Shown here: positions 1-12,133 of the stretch, piece by piece
How the letters are laid out: every line of letters begins with the position of its first letter
Position numbering within the stretch: position 1 is the first letter of the stretch
Assembly (NCBI GenBank): GCA_030280995.1
Contig: JASXTE010000015.1
Span: 5,939,001-6,003,000 of the forward strand
Length of the DNA stretch: 64,000 nt
Direction: 5' to 3'
DNA from: Hemileia vastatrix
Lineage: Eukaryota > Basidiomycota > Pucciniomycetes > Pucciniales > Zaghouaniaceae
Made by a program: the position numbers and the translations under genes
The notes under the pieces: model-generated
Databases searched by the model: none
What the model was told of the DNA's origin: nothing
Seen by the model: only the letters and a program-made list of their open reading frames with translations

Positions 1-1200
1 ATCCAGAGTTAAACTTGATAATGAATGATTTTTGGGTTTTTTTTTTAAGTTTATCCTCATTGCGGAGTAAACTTCTGTCCTTGTAGTACCTCTAGGATAG
101 AACCTCTTAACTTGATCAGCAGCTACCCTCTTTTTTAGTACCACACCATCCAACTCTTCTAAAAAATATGAACCACCAGATACTTGTTCCTTGACTTTAT
201 ATGGTCCACTCCATCTATCTGCAAACATCTTGCCCCATTGGCTCTCCAAACTCTTATTATACACCAAAACCATATCTCCAGTTTATAAAGATTTTCTAAT
301 TTGATGTGCCAACTGCTCATCCCAATATCTTACTGACTGATTTCAGATCTTCATCTTCGGCGAATATACCTTCTCTAATTACTCTTCATTCTTTTCTACC
401 TGCATCATTCTTGCACATAATAACTCTCTAGTAGTCTTGACCATGTCCCAATCAGCTTCAAAATCAACCGGTTAAACTGCTTTCTTTCCAAAAACAAGTT
501 CATAGGGTGAAAATCTTGTTGTCCTTTTGACAGTAATTTGAACAGCAAATAAAACTAAAGGTAAATAATGCCTCCACTTTTCTGCACTCGACCCACACAT
601 TTTGACTAAAGCATCCTTAATAACTTGTTGCCCTCTTTCAACCATACCTTCAGCTTCAGGATAATAAGGGTTTTCTACCCTAGCCTTTGAACCAAATTTT
701 GATATAGCTTCTCTAAACTCTGTCCCAAACTCATGACCTCCATCTACCATTACCGATTTACTAACTCCATATCAATACACCCAATTTTTCAAAATAAATT
801 CTGCCACATTTTTGGCAGTCAAATTAATAAGAGGCGCTGCCTCTACCAAACAGGTAGATCATCTCTGGCTACAATTGAATATTTATACCATCCATCCTTA
901 ATATGAACAGCATCCAAGCTAACCCTTCCAAAGAGAGTTTTTTTGCCGGTAGCATGTCCAGCTTCTTTTGGCCTTAAATAACTTCTTCTATGACATTCTT
1001 TGCATGACTGAACCCACTGTTTAACAGCCATCTTTATGCCTGGCCACCATAGTTAATCAGTGATTCTTCTGAATATTTCATCAATGCCTCTATGCCCAAT
1101 ATTTTCATGCAGTGACTTTAAAAATAATTCTTGCCCTTTCTTTGAGTTAAAACTACTTAAAGATTTTGATACCTCCTTTTCATTATTTGTCGACCAGACA
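1..1200 (-). pseudogene. Ty3/gypsy integrase remnant of element C
   Basis: Reading the minus strand from about 1200 to 1 gives a broken integrase. It has the tail of the zinc-binding domain with the CKECH pattern (843-1031), a catalytic-core fragment with VDGGHEF and GMVERGQ holding the second Asp and the Glu of the DDE triad (472-750), and a C-terminal part with a GPYKVKEQV motif reaching toward position 1. Stops and small frameshifts separate the blocks, so no protein is possible. It is nearly the same sequence as the intact integrase at 6231-6995, which places it in the same family as element B. The 3' end of the element lies outside the window. I read it as the distal half of element C, whose gag is at 14190-15442. 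Confidence 0.85.
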
Positions 1201-1319
1201 AGTAAAACATAGATGACTTACTTTTTATAGCCACCCATTCATCATCTTCACAATCTTCTGGCCTTTCTAAAGTTAATAAATATTTGAACAACAACAAGTA
1301 AAAACCAGTCTGACCCCAG

Positions 1320-2160
1320 ATTTTATCTTGAAAATAAATTTATATAATATCAATGGGCACTTCTCTATCACTAATATCACCTGCACATGAATGAGCCAAT
1401 AAAATTTGGCCACAAATTTGTTTCTTAATCAAGCTATGTTGATCTTCTTCATCTGAACCTTTCAACCTCTTAGAAACCAAATTTGAAAATAACTCTTTCT
1501 TTTCTTCACCCTTTTTAACCAAATTTTCTAATTCTCCAACATATACACCCTTCCTTAACCTACTACTATACCAAACTACCAATTCATCTTTATCTATATA
1601 CACAACATCTTCTTCTACCACTTTTTTACCGAATTTATTCACACCAATTTTATCAATTTTATCAACATAAAAATAATTTTCCAGTTTATTCTCTTGGTGA
1701 AGGACCGGAATCAAATTATCACAAAAATTATTTTTTTGTGTTTTAATTATACTAAGATTTTTTATTGAATTTTGATAAAAAAACTGCAGTTTACCTCTTT
1801 CTGGAGGTCAATAAATAAACCATTCAAATTTTTATTCAACATAATATTTCTCATCTTTCCTCTTGATCCATTCTTGAACATGATCAAAAATCTTGACAGA
1901 GAAGTAAGACAAACCAAAATTTTGAAGACATAATAACAATTTAACGTATTATTAACAGAAAATAATTGAGAAAAAACTTGAATTATCTCCAAGTGAGCTG
2001 ACCTATTGTAATCCGGGATCTCATGCTGGAGAGAGATTTCAACATTAGCATGATCAGCCCATGCTACCCCAAAAAAGTAGGGTTTACAAAATTCCCCTCT
2101 AAAAATAATTCACCAGAAGCCTTCCATTTAATACACCTCTTCTTGATGCAAGTTCAACAA
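1320..2160 (-). pseudogene. pol linker remnant of element C, RT and RNase H deleted
   Basis: The minus strand from 1714 to 1340 stays open and encodes the charged linker that lies between RNase H and integrase in this family; it matches the segment at 7199-7402. Upstream on the minus strand, 1715-2160 matches 9520-9990 of element B, a region that in B lies before the RT. About 2 kb with RT and RNase H is therefore missing here. The junction near 1700 falls at a short shared sequence (CTTGGTGAAGG against GTTGGAGGACC), which suggests deletion between short similar sites. The copy cannot make reverse transcriptase. Confidence 0.75.
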
Positions 2161-2411
2161 TGACACAGAGTAGTGATCCCTGGCCCTGTCTCACAACCTT
2201 CATCTCCAGGAGGTGTCAACCACATATGTAACCTCCTCATATTTTCACCAGTAATCTCCAAACTAATACCCATGCCAGACTGATAGCCAATCCGAGTCTC
2301 AAAATCCATCAAAAAAGGACCACCAAAAACAGTTTTAACTGCCCCTCTGTCCACGTAAAAGTGAACCTTTCCAATTGATCCACCAATAACTAATTTGAAT
2401 TGCTCAGCCGT
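2161..2411 (-). pseudogene. C-terminal half of the element C protease
   Basis: The minus strand encodes a continuous stretch through IGGSIGKVHFYVDRGAVK and FGGPFLMDFETRIGY. It lines up after the protease N-terminal half at 13399-13620, and the same order is seen in the related protease at 31089-31343 (IGG..., then LHLYV). The two halves are separated by element B, whose 3' LTR starts at 2412. The alignment was made by eye; I could not confirm a clean target duplication at the two junctions. Confidence 0.65.
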
Positions 2412-3607
2412 TGTAGGTAGACTCTTACAGTTGCCTTGCTGTAAGAAGAATCTGAAGGAGTTGGATAAACCATAGAAAACCCTGTCCTTCTAAGTAAAAT
2501 AAGGGCTTCTCAAATAACTAAGCTTACTAGTCTACTTGAATTGATTTAAAATAAAGATTAAACTCTGATTTTATGAATGCTTATTGAGATTTAGAAGTAA
2601 CAGCTGTTGGAAAAGAAATATTGATTACAACAATTAAGGTGTACCAGTGAAAGATCTGAAAAGATAGACTTATATATTTTTATAAAGATTTTATTTTAAT
2701 GAGTTAAAAATAAAACAAGTCCCTGAGATGGTGACCTTTCCAATGATACCCTATATGTGATGAAAATATAGTTGTTGTATTGTATTTCAACAGTGTTATG
2801 AAAAATATAAATTTATTAAGGGTATTATAATTTTATTTAATTTAGTTGAGTAATGAAAAATATGAAGGTGGTTGTTAATTTTCCCCAAAAAGACTCTCAA
2901 TATCAAAACTAAAAGACAAAAAACATTTAGCCAGCTAAGATTCTCTCCTCTATCTGATTCTTCTACTCCTGACCTTTACAACAATACCCTATATGCATAG
3001 GATCTACAATAAAATATTGATCTTACAATCATAATAAATTCTAACCAAATTTTGCCACAATAGCCAAACTTTGGGCTGATGATCAGACTTTTCTACAGTG
3101 AACAAACTTTTTACTGGTGATCAGACTTTCCCATTTTGAGCAAATTTTGCACAATGAGCTCTTTTTTCCATAATGAGCTAATTTTGCCATAATGAGCTAA
3201 TTTGGCCAGAGTGAGCTAAATTTGCCACAGTGAGTTAATCGTGTCACCATGACCAAACTTTGCCACAATGACAGAATTTTTCCAGTACACTTTTCTTTTG
3301 CACCAGAAAATCACTGGAGCAAACCAGAGCGCACCGGAGCGCACCGGATCACTGGAGCTCAGTGGCCATTCCATCAGCACACCATATCCACCAAAAATAC
3401 TATAAGTCACTAAATCAAGTAAAACACTAAGAAAATAGTAAAATATGATAAAAAATCATCATGACATAAAAGATAGAGAAAAATCTGGGCTATCCTATGA
3501 TAATAATCATTTTCAAAAATTCCAAATATCCAGCCTTATAATCCAGAAAATTGCTACTAATCTTCAAAAATAAACCTAAGTGGCATACCCAGATGTGGAA
3601 TGCCACA
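2412..3607 (-). repeat. 3' LTR of element B
   Basis: On the minus strand it begins TGTGGCATTCC and ends CTACCTACA, the usual TG...CA form. It is colinear with 12134-13398 and 15620-16848. Next to its start is a 7-bp inverted repeat (GTGGCAT...ATGCCAC). It contains a degenerate 19-bp tandem array around 3040-3290. Confidence 0.88.
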
Positions 3608-3617
3608 TCCTCCCTCC
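3608..3617 (-). other. polypurine tract of element B
   Basis: Minus strand GGAGGGAGGA lies directly before the LTR start, as expected for the plus-strand DNA primer of a retrotransposon. It shows that 2412-3607 is the 3' LTR of the element on its right. Confidence 0.7.
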
Positions 3618-5640
3618 AATATGGAATGTCCTCATTTTTATTCAATTTTTAATCAATATAAAATCATTTTCACCTATTTGTTGATAGTCTTTGATAATGA
3701 AGTGGAAAGAGATCCAAGAAACATTTTTTCTGAAATTTTACTATTGGTATTTTCAATCATTGTCCATTTGCTGGTCTTCTATAAATTTAATTTTTTTGTC
3801 TTCTTCTCTGGCTCTTGATATAAATCATAATAAAAAATAAAAATAATAAAAATAATTTTGTGATGATTCCACTACTGAGAAAAAGGTTTGAATCCCTTCA
3901 GACTCCCATATACCAGTCTTCCATCTATGTCACAGCATGAGAGAGTGGATCTCCCTAATGAGCCGAATACTCTTGATTCCATTCTCATAGGTCCCCCCAC
4001 TTAGCCAAATTCTATGATTCCAATCTCACCATAAGGTCCTCCAAGTTTCACACCAAATAACCTAACACTGAGGCTCTTAAAAAAATCAATAATAATCCAA
4101 CTACCACCCTGACTTCTAAAGCCTTCATCACAATTCCATCCATTACTATTCAGCAACCTTTACAAAATACTTTAGCCAGGCTTCCAGTTTTCAATTTTAA
4201 ACTTTTAGACCATGTTAAAGCGCCACAAATTTCACCAAATAGATTGACATTCCAGTTTAAAGTCTTGGTGGACCAAACATTTAATCGATTGCTAGTTCCA
4301 ACTACTATCCTATACCTTTCTCCAAAAATATCCATAAAAATTTGAACATCCTTGAAAATTAGCCAATTTAAAGTCTTGGAGGACTAACAGCATATCTTGA
4401 AATAAAATCATAAACAGCCAGTTTAAAGTCTTAGAGGACTAAGATCAATGAAGAACCAAATTCTTGAAATAAAATTTTAAAAAATATTGAGTTTAAAGTC
4501 TTAGTGGACTAACAGATATTGAATACAAATAAGACCCTAAAGAAAGTCTTGAAAAGAAGCCGGTTTAAAGTCTTGGAGGACTAACAGATCCCAAGATAAC
4601 AAATATAACCCTTTAAAGAAAGTCTTGAATAATAGCCAGTTTAAAGTCTTGGTGGACTAACAGATCTTGAATTAGGATCCAAATTTGCTTGAGCTCCACT
4701 TGACCCTTTTTCCTACATAAAATATACTATAAAAGAAATAAACCCAAAAGAAAAATTGAAAATTAAATTTAACAAAATTTCAAAAAAAATAATTGTATGT
4801 TTATATATTTATTTGATTTTTATTTTATTTATTTTTTATTTTTAATTTTTAATTTTTTATTAGTTTTTTTTAATGATGAAAATAATAAAAAGTTCTAAAA
4901 GAGTGTTATGTAATAAAATTTAATTTTTAATTTTAAAAAATAATGATAAAAAAATTTGAAATATAAAATTTATGAAATGTAAAATAAAATTTAAAAGATG
5001 CCCTCCGCCAATTGATGAGCCATACCCTTGACATCATACCCACATCCAAGTGCAACTTGATGTGGTTACACAATTCTGAGAAATTGAAAATAAAAAATTA
5101 ATAAATGAAATTTTTAGGGAAAAAAAATTTATGATAATGACCACTAGATGGGCTCCCTCCAATTTTAAAAATGATTAGAGACCACCAGTGAGCATCACCC
5201 TTAACAATATTTATAGTATTAGAAAAATTAAAATGAAAGAAAAACATATTTCATTATACAAAAATCTAACATAAAAGAAATAACAAAATTTAAAAATAAA
5301 AAAGAATCTTGAATCCAGCAGTGGGAGCATTGTCTTTTCTACGTTCTGGTTTATAGTCTTAGCAGAATTCCTATAGATCAAAAACAAAGCCAGGATTCAA
5401 CTAGAAACAGGGAAAAATTGGTAACGAACATTGTGGGGTAATTGTGTATAGAGCAGCCAGCCCATCAATTACCCCCAAACTTTCCAATATTTAATTCAGA
5501 AGGCTCCCTTGTGAACACTTCTACCAAAAAAAATTTATCAATCCAACATATATCTTTCCCATAATTTTTGTCCCTTTTAAGAGTTTTAAGAATTTTCAAA
5601 TGAATGTCTTCATAAATACATATTAATATATTTTATTCAT
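3618..5640 (-). other. non-coding 3' region of element B
   Basis: No open frame longer than about 60 codons matches a known domain. It holds the repeat array at 4253-4663 and very AT-rich sequence from 4740 to 5100. I recognise no gene. Confidence 0.6.
4253..4663. repeat. six-copy repeat with a small inverted repeat in each unit
   Basis: Copies lie at 4253, 4364, 4419, 4490, 4561 and 4637, mostly 55-76 bp apart (the first step is about 110 bp). Each carries GTTTAAAGTC, then TTGG or TTAG with AG or TG, then GACTAACAG, so AGTC can pair with GACT around a six-base loop. The flanks (AAAGTCTTGAA...AGCC) also repeat. Related motifs in which the stem bases change together are at 1787, 7441, 7497 and 9594. 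Confidence 0.7.
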
Positions 5641-5644
5641 ATAC

Positions 5645-5767
5645 ATATATGCACCTTTTTTTGCATATTCAATATGCATATTTTTATGCATATTCAATAT
5701 GCATATTTTTTATGCATAACCACTATGCATATTTTTTATGCATATTTTTATGCATATTTTTTATGCA
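5645..5767. repeat. ATGCAT-rich palindromic array
   Basis: TATGCATA or ATATGCATA recurs about ten times, separated by runs of T. The units are self-complementary. It lies just beyond the integrase C-terminal end of element B. Confidence 0.75.
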
Positions 5768-5882
5768 AATTTATTCTTCACAGTCATTTGGATTTTTCAA
5801 TAGTTTTGTCTCCCATACCATAGTAAAACGACAGTAATATTTTGAATAAGAAAGTAGTTTATCGTCATTCCAGAGTTAAACT

Positions 5883-6995
5883 TTGACCAAATTTTATTTA
5901 ATCCATTATGTAGTTTATCCTTGTTTTGGAATCCCTAGATACTTGTTCCTTGACTTTATACTGTCCATTCCACCTATCTGCAAACATCTTTCACCATTGG
6001 CTCTCCAAACTCCTATTATACACCAAAACCATATCTCCGGTTTTCAAAAGTTTTCTAAGTCCATGTGCCAACCACTCATCCCAAAATCTTACAGACTGAT
6101 TTCGGATCTTTATTGTCCGCAAATATGCCTTTTCTAATTACTCTTCTTTCTTTTCTACCTGCATCATTCTTGCACATAATAACTCTCTAGTAGTCTTGAC
6201 CATGTCCCAATCAGCTTCAAAATCAACCGGTTAAACTGCTTTCTGTCCAAAAACAAGTTCATAGGGTGAAAATCTTGTTGTCCTTTTGACAGTAATTTGA
6301 ACAGCAAATAAAACTAAAGGTAAATAATGCCTCCACTTTTCTGCACTCGACCCACACATTTTGACTAAAGCATCCTTAATAACTTGTTGCCCTCTTTCAA
6401 CCATACCTTCAGCTTCAGGATAATAAGGGTTTTCTACCCTAACCTTTGACCCAAATTTTGATATAGCTTCTCTAAACTCTGTCCCAAACTCATGACCTCC
6501 ATCTACCATTACCGATTTACTAACTCCATATCGATACACCCAATTTTTCAAAATAAATTCTGCCACATTTTTGGCAGTCAAATTAATAAGAGGCGCTGCC
6601 TCTACCCAAACAGGTAAATCATCTCTGGCTACAATTGAATATTTATACCATCCATCCTTAATATGAACAGCATCCAAGCTAACCCTTCCAAAGAGAGTTT
6701 TTTTGCCGGTAGCATGTCCAGGTTCTTTTGGCCTTAAATAACTTCTTCTATGACATTCTTTGCATGACTGAACCCACTGTTTAACAGCCATCTTCATGCC
6801 TGGCCACCAAAATTGATAAGAAATTCTTCTGAAAGTTTCTCCAACACCTCTATGTCCAAGATCTTCATGCAGTGACTTTAAGAATAATTCTTGCCCCTTC
6901 TTTTGAGTTAAAACTACTTGAGGATTTAGATACCTCCTTTTCATTAATTGTCGACTAGATAAGTAAAACATTGATGACTTCCTTTTTATAGCCAA
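5883..6995 (-). pseudogene. integrase of element B
   Basis: An uninterrupted 254-codon frame (6995 to 6231) holds the H2C2 zinc domain (LHEDLGH, then CKECH) and the catalytic core. The acidic triad is visible as VSLDAVHI, VMVDGGHEF and GMVERGQ. After a stop at 6231 the frame resumes in pieces to about 5883, with MVLVYN and KMFADRW. The protein would join new element DNA to the genome. No chromodomain is visible, so this family is not a chromovirus. It is the best preserved part of B; an active protein would need the rest of pol, which is broken. Confidence 0.85.
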
Positions 6996-7198
6996 TCATT
7001 CATCATCTTCACAATCTTCTGGCCTTTCTGAAGTAAATAAATATTTAACCAACCACAAAAAAAACCAGTCTGACCCTAGAATTCATCTTGAAAATTGATT
7101 AATAAAATATCAATGGGCACTTCTCTATCACCAATATCACCTGCACATGAATGAGCCAATAGACCTTGACCACAAATTTTATTCTTGATTGAGCTAAG

Positions 7199-7440
7199 TC
7201 AATTTTCTTCATCTGAACCTTTTGACTTTTTAGAAACTGAATTCAAAAATACCTCTTTCTCTTCTTCACCCTTTTTAACAAAATTTTCTAATTCTACAAC
7301 ATATACACCCTTCCTTAACCTACTACTATCCCAAACTACCACTCTCTCTTCAACTATATACACAACATCTTCTTCTACCTCTTTTTTACCAAATTTATTC
7401 ACACCAATTTCATCAATTTTATCAACATGAAAAATTTTCT
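7199..7440 (-). pseudogene. charged linker between RNase H and integrase
   Basis: The minus strand encodes a Glu/Lys-rich segment with VDKIDEIGVNKFGKKEVEED, matching 1340-1714. No catalytic motif is visible. Its role in Pol is unknown to me. Confidence 0.6.
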
Positions 7441-7554
7441 AGTTTAACCTCTTGGTGAAGGTCATCATCACAATGATCTAAACACAATAGTCCCACCAGT
7501 TTAACCTCACGGGGAGGTATGGAAAGTCTTAAGCTCCTTTAGTGCTGGCTTTAA

Positions 7555-7920
7555 TCATAGGTTTATCTTCATCAAACTCTTCTGAGTATGAATCATCTTC
7601 GGTGGGTGGTCTTCTTGACAAACCATCTGCATAGTAAAAGTTTTTCCAGGCTTATAAGCTAAGTCGAAAGAAAAATGGTGTATGAATGCTACCCATCTAG
7701 TCATAGGTGCATTTGGTAAACTTGGGGAATTAATCATTTGTATTAAAGATTTTGCATCAACTTGAAATTTGAAGTGTTGGCCCCACAAAACATTTTGAAG
7801 TTTCTTTAAACTTTTTGCCACTCCACACAGTTCCAATTTTGGCTGAGAATATCTTGATTTGACTTCAGTGAATACCACATATTCATACCTAACTGGCCTA
7901 ATTTAACCAGCTTTATCCAT
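7555..7920 (-). pseudogene. RNase H of element B
   Basis: Encodes ESRYSQPKLELCGV and the WGQHFKFQVDAKSL block typical of the gypsy RNase H that follows the RT, then SLPNAPMTRWVAFI. The enzyme removes RNA from the RNA/DNA hybrid. It is colinear with 33911-34415 of element H. A frame break near 7880-7900 separates it from the RT. Confidence 0.8.
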
Positions 7921-9188
7921 CTGAGACAAAAATGCCCCAGCAGTAACCTGACTTGAGTCAACTGCTAAATAAATCCTACCAAACTCTTTTCCATAATCTA
8001 ACTTGTGCAGGACTAAATCCTTCCCAACAATCTTTTTCAATCTCTCAAACGCCCTTTCACACTCTTCATCACACTCCCAGTCTGCATCCTTTCTTTTCAA
8101 CCTTCTCAACAGAGCTGCCAATGAAGAAAAGTCCTTGATAAACATTTGAACATAAACACATAGGCCTAAAAACCCCCTAACTTTGGTCGTATTCTGGGTC
8201 TTGGCCAGGACTGAATTTAATTCACTTTCTTCTTGGACATAATCCTATCCTCTCTACATACCACATGACCTAAAATCTCTAAAACTGGCACAAAACATGA
8301 AAATTTTGAACCCGAAATAGTTAAAACAGCTTCTTCAACTCTAAAAAAGATCCTCTCTAAAGTGATTTCATACTCCCAGATGAATTTTCTTATCCCTGGG
8401 TTCTCCTCCAACACTTCATTATTGTAATCTGTTGAAGGTCCTTTAATTCCTCAATTGGAAATAAAGATTCCAGAATATTGAGGAATTTCATCTTGAAGAA
8501 TCCAAGCCATCTGAGCTTGATAAACAGAAACTGAATTTGTTGCTCCTTGAGGTAATCTTGTCAATTGTAATTGTCCTAGTGGTGTATCAAAAGTAGTGAG
8601 AGGCCTAGAGTCTTGATGCAACTCTCTCTTATCATATCCCCCCATAATATCTCGTAAACCATAATATACTCTCCCAGAAAATGCTTCCACAAACTCCTCA
8701 GAACTAGGTGGTATACCAGCATCCTTTACTGTAACCCTATTTAACTCCCTGAGATCATGAACTACTCTAAGTTTTCCATTTGGTTTCTTTATACAAAATA
8801 CTGGACTAGAATAACTTGATGATGATTGCTCATAAAGTCCAGTGCAAATCTATTCTCTGACAACTTTGATATAAGCTTCTTTTAATGCAGCCTTAATTGG
8901 GATTGGTTTTTGCTGCCATGGTTCATGACATACTACAGGAATCTTGTAAGGCTCCCCATAGGAATGCTTCAACACACCCCTCTCCTCTTCTACAAAAGCA
9001 ATGCCCTTCTCTCGCTTGACCATCACAACCAACAACAACTTCTTCTCTTCTCCAGAAAACCAACCATCACATCCAAAATTAACAACACCTAATCTATCAA
9101 AAGTGATTCTTGAAGTTTCAGAAAATTCAGGCAGCTTCTTCACCAAGGGATATTCATAAGGGTCTCTTGATAGCCTTGGTCTTCTCAA
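7903..9188 (-). pseudogene. reverse transcriptase of element B, catalytic site lost
   Basis: The N-terminal block (9188 to 8850) has the EERGVLKHSYGEPYKIP and HEPWQQKPIPIK motifs of a common basidiomycete gypsy family. Next come VVHDLREL, GGYDKREL, TRLPQGATNS and VYQAQM. Where the family has FIDDVGIKG, this copy reads FISN-stop-GIKG (near 8451), so both metal-binding Asp are gone. The thumb part continues through ILGHVV to about 7903 with several stops. The copy cannot polymerise DNA. Confidence 0.85.
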
Positions 9189-10177
9189 AGGTGGATTTAA
9201 TTCAGCAGGTAGTGGTTCATTAATTGTTCAGATTTTATTTGCTACCTTATATTTTTCTGCCTCCACATCTACATAAACTTGAGGTAAAATATTTATTTCT
9301 GTATCACAATTGGAAATTTTGTCAAAGGAATTCACTTCTTCGTCAGTATCAGAGTCAATATAAGCAGAAAAATATTATATTTCATTTTTAAATTTAACCC
9401 TTTTCTCTTTTCCCTCGTATAGTTTATCAACAAATTTTCCAACACCTTTAATTCCCTTATCCATCATAAAATCACCCGTAAAAAAGTTGGCCATTTATCC
9501 TTGTGTTGGAGGACCAGAATCGAATTATTAAAAAAATTTTTTTTGTGTTTTAATTATAATAAGATTTTTTATAAAAATTTGATTAAATAATTGCAGTTTA
9601 CCCTCTTGCTGGAGGCCAGAAAATAAACCATTCCAATTTTTATTCAACATAATATTTCACATCTTCCCTCTTGATCCATTCTTGAATGTGATCGAAAATC
9701 TTGACAGAGAAATGAGAATAACCAAAAATTTTAAAACATAATAACAATTTAACGTATTATTAACAGAAAAAAAATGAGAATCCACTTGAATTATCTTCAA
9801 GTGAGCTGACCTATCGCAATCCAAGATCTCATCCTGGGGAGAGATTGCAACATTAGAGTGATCAGCCCCTACTACCCCAAAAATGAGGGTCTCTGAAATT
9901 CCCCTCTAAACATAACTCACCAGAAGCCATCCGTTTAATATTCCGCTTCTTGATGCAAGTACAACACTGACACAGAGTAGTGATCCTCAGAATTTTCACA
10001 TATATATTCCACCTCTCCAGCGGAAACCAGTTGCCTTGTCAGATGCTTCTTTTTCTTCTATGCAAGTGCTGGACTAATCGTGAAAAGCTTGCCTAAAGAT
10101 AATGGAATCTGAAGTTGATTCACCCTATTTAAAATATTGTCCATTGTTTTCTCTTGACTGAATACTATTGGCCGTTT
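9189..10177 (-). other. degenerate pol sequence with the protease deleted
   Basis: The segment nearest the RT still shows pieces of the acidic pol linker (around 9230-9480). From 9520 to 9990 it matches 1715-2160. At about 9986 the sequence jumps directly to the part matching 13620 of element C, so about 480 bp with the protease active site is absent from B. Confidence 0.6.
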
Positions 10178-10560
10178 TTACTGGACTTTAGATTTAATTA
10201 CCTTGGCCCTTGGCACCTCTTGAGGACCCACATTGCCATCTTCACCCCCCATAATAAAATCTTCACTACTGATAACCCTAGCTCCATCACCAGCTTCTTT
10301 CACTAATCCTGATCCATCTCTAGTTCTTCTTACTCCCTCAATTGGGATGGGACCGCTAAAACTTGGTCTGGGTAGTGACGCCAAAGGCACATCCTCCTCA
10401 GAATCCAAATCATCTTCTGGCATAGGCTCACCATTTAAATCAAACTTTCCATAACTAGGAGGCCCCATATCAGCCATCCCCTTCTGCATTATATAAATTT
10501 TGTCCTTAGAGTAAGGTCTTGACTTTTTAATTTCCTTTCCAGGTTTAGCCTTTAGTTGGT
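10178..10560 (-). pseudogene. acidic gag-pol linker of element B
   Basis: Encodes MADMGPPSYGKFDLNGE and an Asp/Glu-rich stretch (DDLDSEEDVPL), nearly the same as 13850-14152 in element C. No enzyme motif is seen. It lies between the zinc knuckle and the protease. Confidence 0.65.
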
Positions 10561-10669
10561 TTTAAATGCTACTTTTAGCTTTAGAAGCATTGACATCATA
10601 TTTGCCAGCCATACAGTTACCCTGCACTCTAGCAACCATTAACAGCTCCAAACCACCAAAAGAATTTGT

Positions 10670-11963
10670 ATATTTGGCCTTACTTACCTCTTTCTCTTAC
10701 CTTTATCAGCTTTACCTCCACTTTTACCATCACCATTTTTGCCACTCTTGGCATTATCATCATCATCCTTCAATTCTTCAAACTGGGCTCTTCTTTCAGC
10801 GGCCATATTCCTTCTAACCAAATCAGAAGGTGCTTGTCCATCACTGGGCTTGATGAAAAATCCATCAGGAAATTTATAAACTTTACCATCAAATAAAACT
10901 CTTTCAGCATCCAAATCTTTATCTAGAGTAAAACATACTCCAGCTCTGCACCCCCTCCTATTACAATAGGAGCACACCTTTGACTCATCATAGCCACCTC
11001 TAAAACCATTTCCATCATTACCATTACCATTCCTACCACTGCATGAGAAGCGGTTTCCATTGCCATTGCCATTATAATTTCAACCTTCATATCCTCTAGA
11101 TTGATAAGATGTTGAAGTCGATAAAGAAGTGATTGGAGCCTTATTAGCCTTCTGAGTCTCTTGGACAAAAATCTTTAATTGTTTAGTTAAATCGGCCAAG
11201 TGATCAACCATCTTGTTGTCCACAGTACCCTCAACTTTTGTCACCTGTAGTCCCATTTGAGCGTTCTTGGCCTCTTGAGCTTTGACCATGATATCGTTAT
11301 TTTCAGCCAAAACTTCACCAACCTTGCTGACATACTGAGTGCATGACTCTTGATATTTGTCCAACGCCATTAATTTTAGATGGGCCTAAATATTCTCCTT
11401 AATAATCTCCAAAGCGGGCAATTTTTTTTTGCCATTGGGTAGTTCCTTCATTAAGTCTTTTCTTGAGAGATCGTTCAAGACTTCCATTCGAATATCCCTG
11501 CTGCAAGCTGACCAGAACAGATTCTTAGCTTGTTTTTCATGAGCCAATTCATTCACCAGAATCAGATATTCAACCACTTCATCAAATTGAATGCATAAAT
11601 TTATAAAATCAGCGATAGAAGAAACTCCACCCTTTGCCTGCCAATCACAACAATTTTATTAAGGTCCAACATAGTAAATCTAATACCCCATCTATCAACC
11701 ATAGCCTTTGACAACTTAACCCAATCCTTGTCCTTAAAAGCCTTCATAAAAATGACCTCTTTTCCCCCCTCCCTATCAGCAATAAAAAACCTAATCTGCT
11801 TCAATATGTTCTCATGAGAAGCACCATCAACAGCAGCAGCAGCTTTATACCTGCTAATATACCATTTAGCCTCCTCCCCATTAAACTTTGGGCCATCCCA
11901 AGAAACAATCCTGACAGAAGGAGTAAGAGGAAGAGAAGATCCAGAAGCAGAAGTAGAAGACAT
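10670..11963 (-). pseudogene. gag of element B
   Basis: The ATG is at 11963-11961, giving MSSTSASGSSLPL and then the capsid-like WDGPKFNGEEAKWYI block. A one-base loss near 11648, relative to element C, shifts the frame. The rest continues in pieces: the Gag C-terminal lobe, a Gln/Asn/Gly-rich NGNGNGNRF stretch, and a zinc knuckle at about 10930-10977. The knuckle reads CSYCNRRGCRAGVC, so the His of the CCHC motif, present in element C as RRGHRAGVC, is replaced by Cys. The protein would form the particle and bind RNA. This copy is inactive. Confidence 0.8.
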
Positions 11964-12113
11964 CCCAATAAAGTAAAAAAAGTGTTTAAACCATTAAAAT
12001 AAGAGAGCCTCTTGCAGGCTAATAAATCAATAAGAGTTCCAAATAATAAGCCTCTTGCAGGTTAAGAAAGTCCTAGATCCAAGTAAGTACTAGAAAAAGC
12101 TAGAGATTTAGAA

Positions 12114-12129
12114 CCCACGTTGGGCCCCA
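12114..12129 (-). other. primer-binding site of element B
   Basis: Minus strand TGGGGCCCAACGTGGG starts with the TGG that pairs with a tRNA 3' CCA end and sits a few bases inside the 5' LTR. The matching site in element C is TGGTGCCCAATGTCAGG. The tRNA was not identified. Confidence 0.55.
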
Positions 12130-12133
12130 AATA

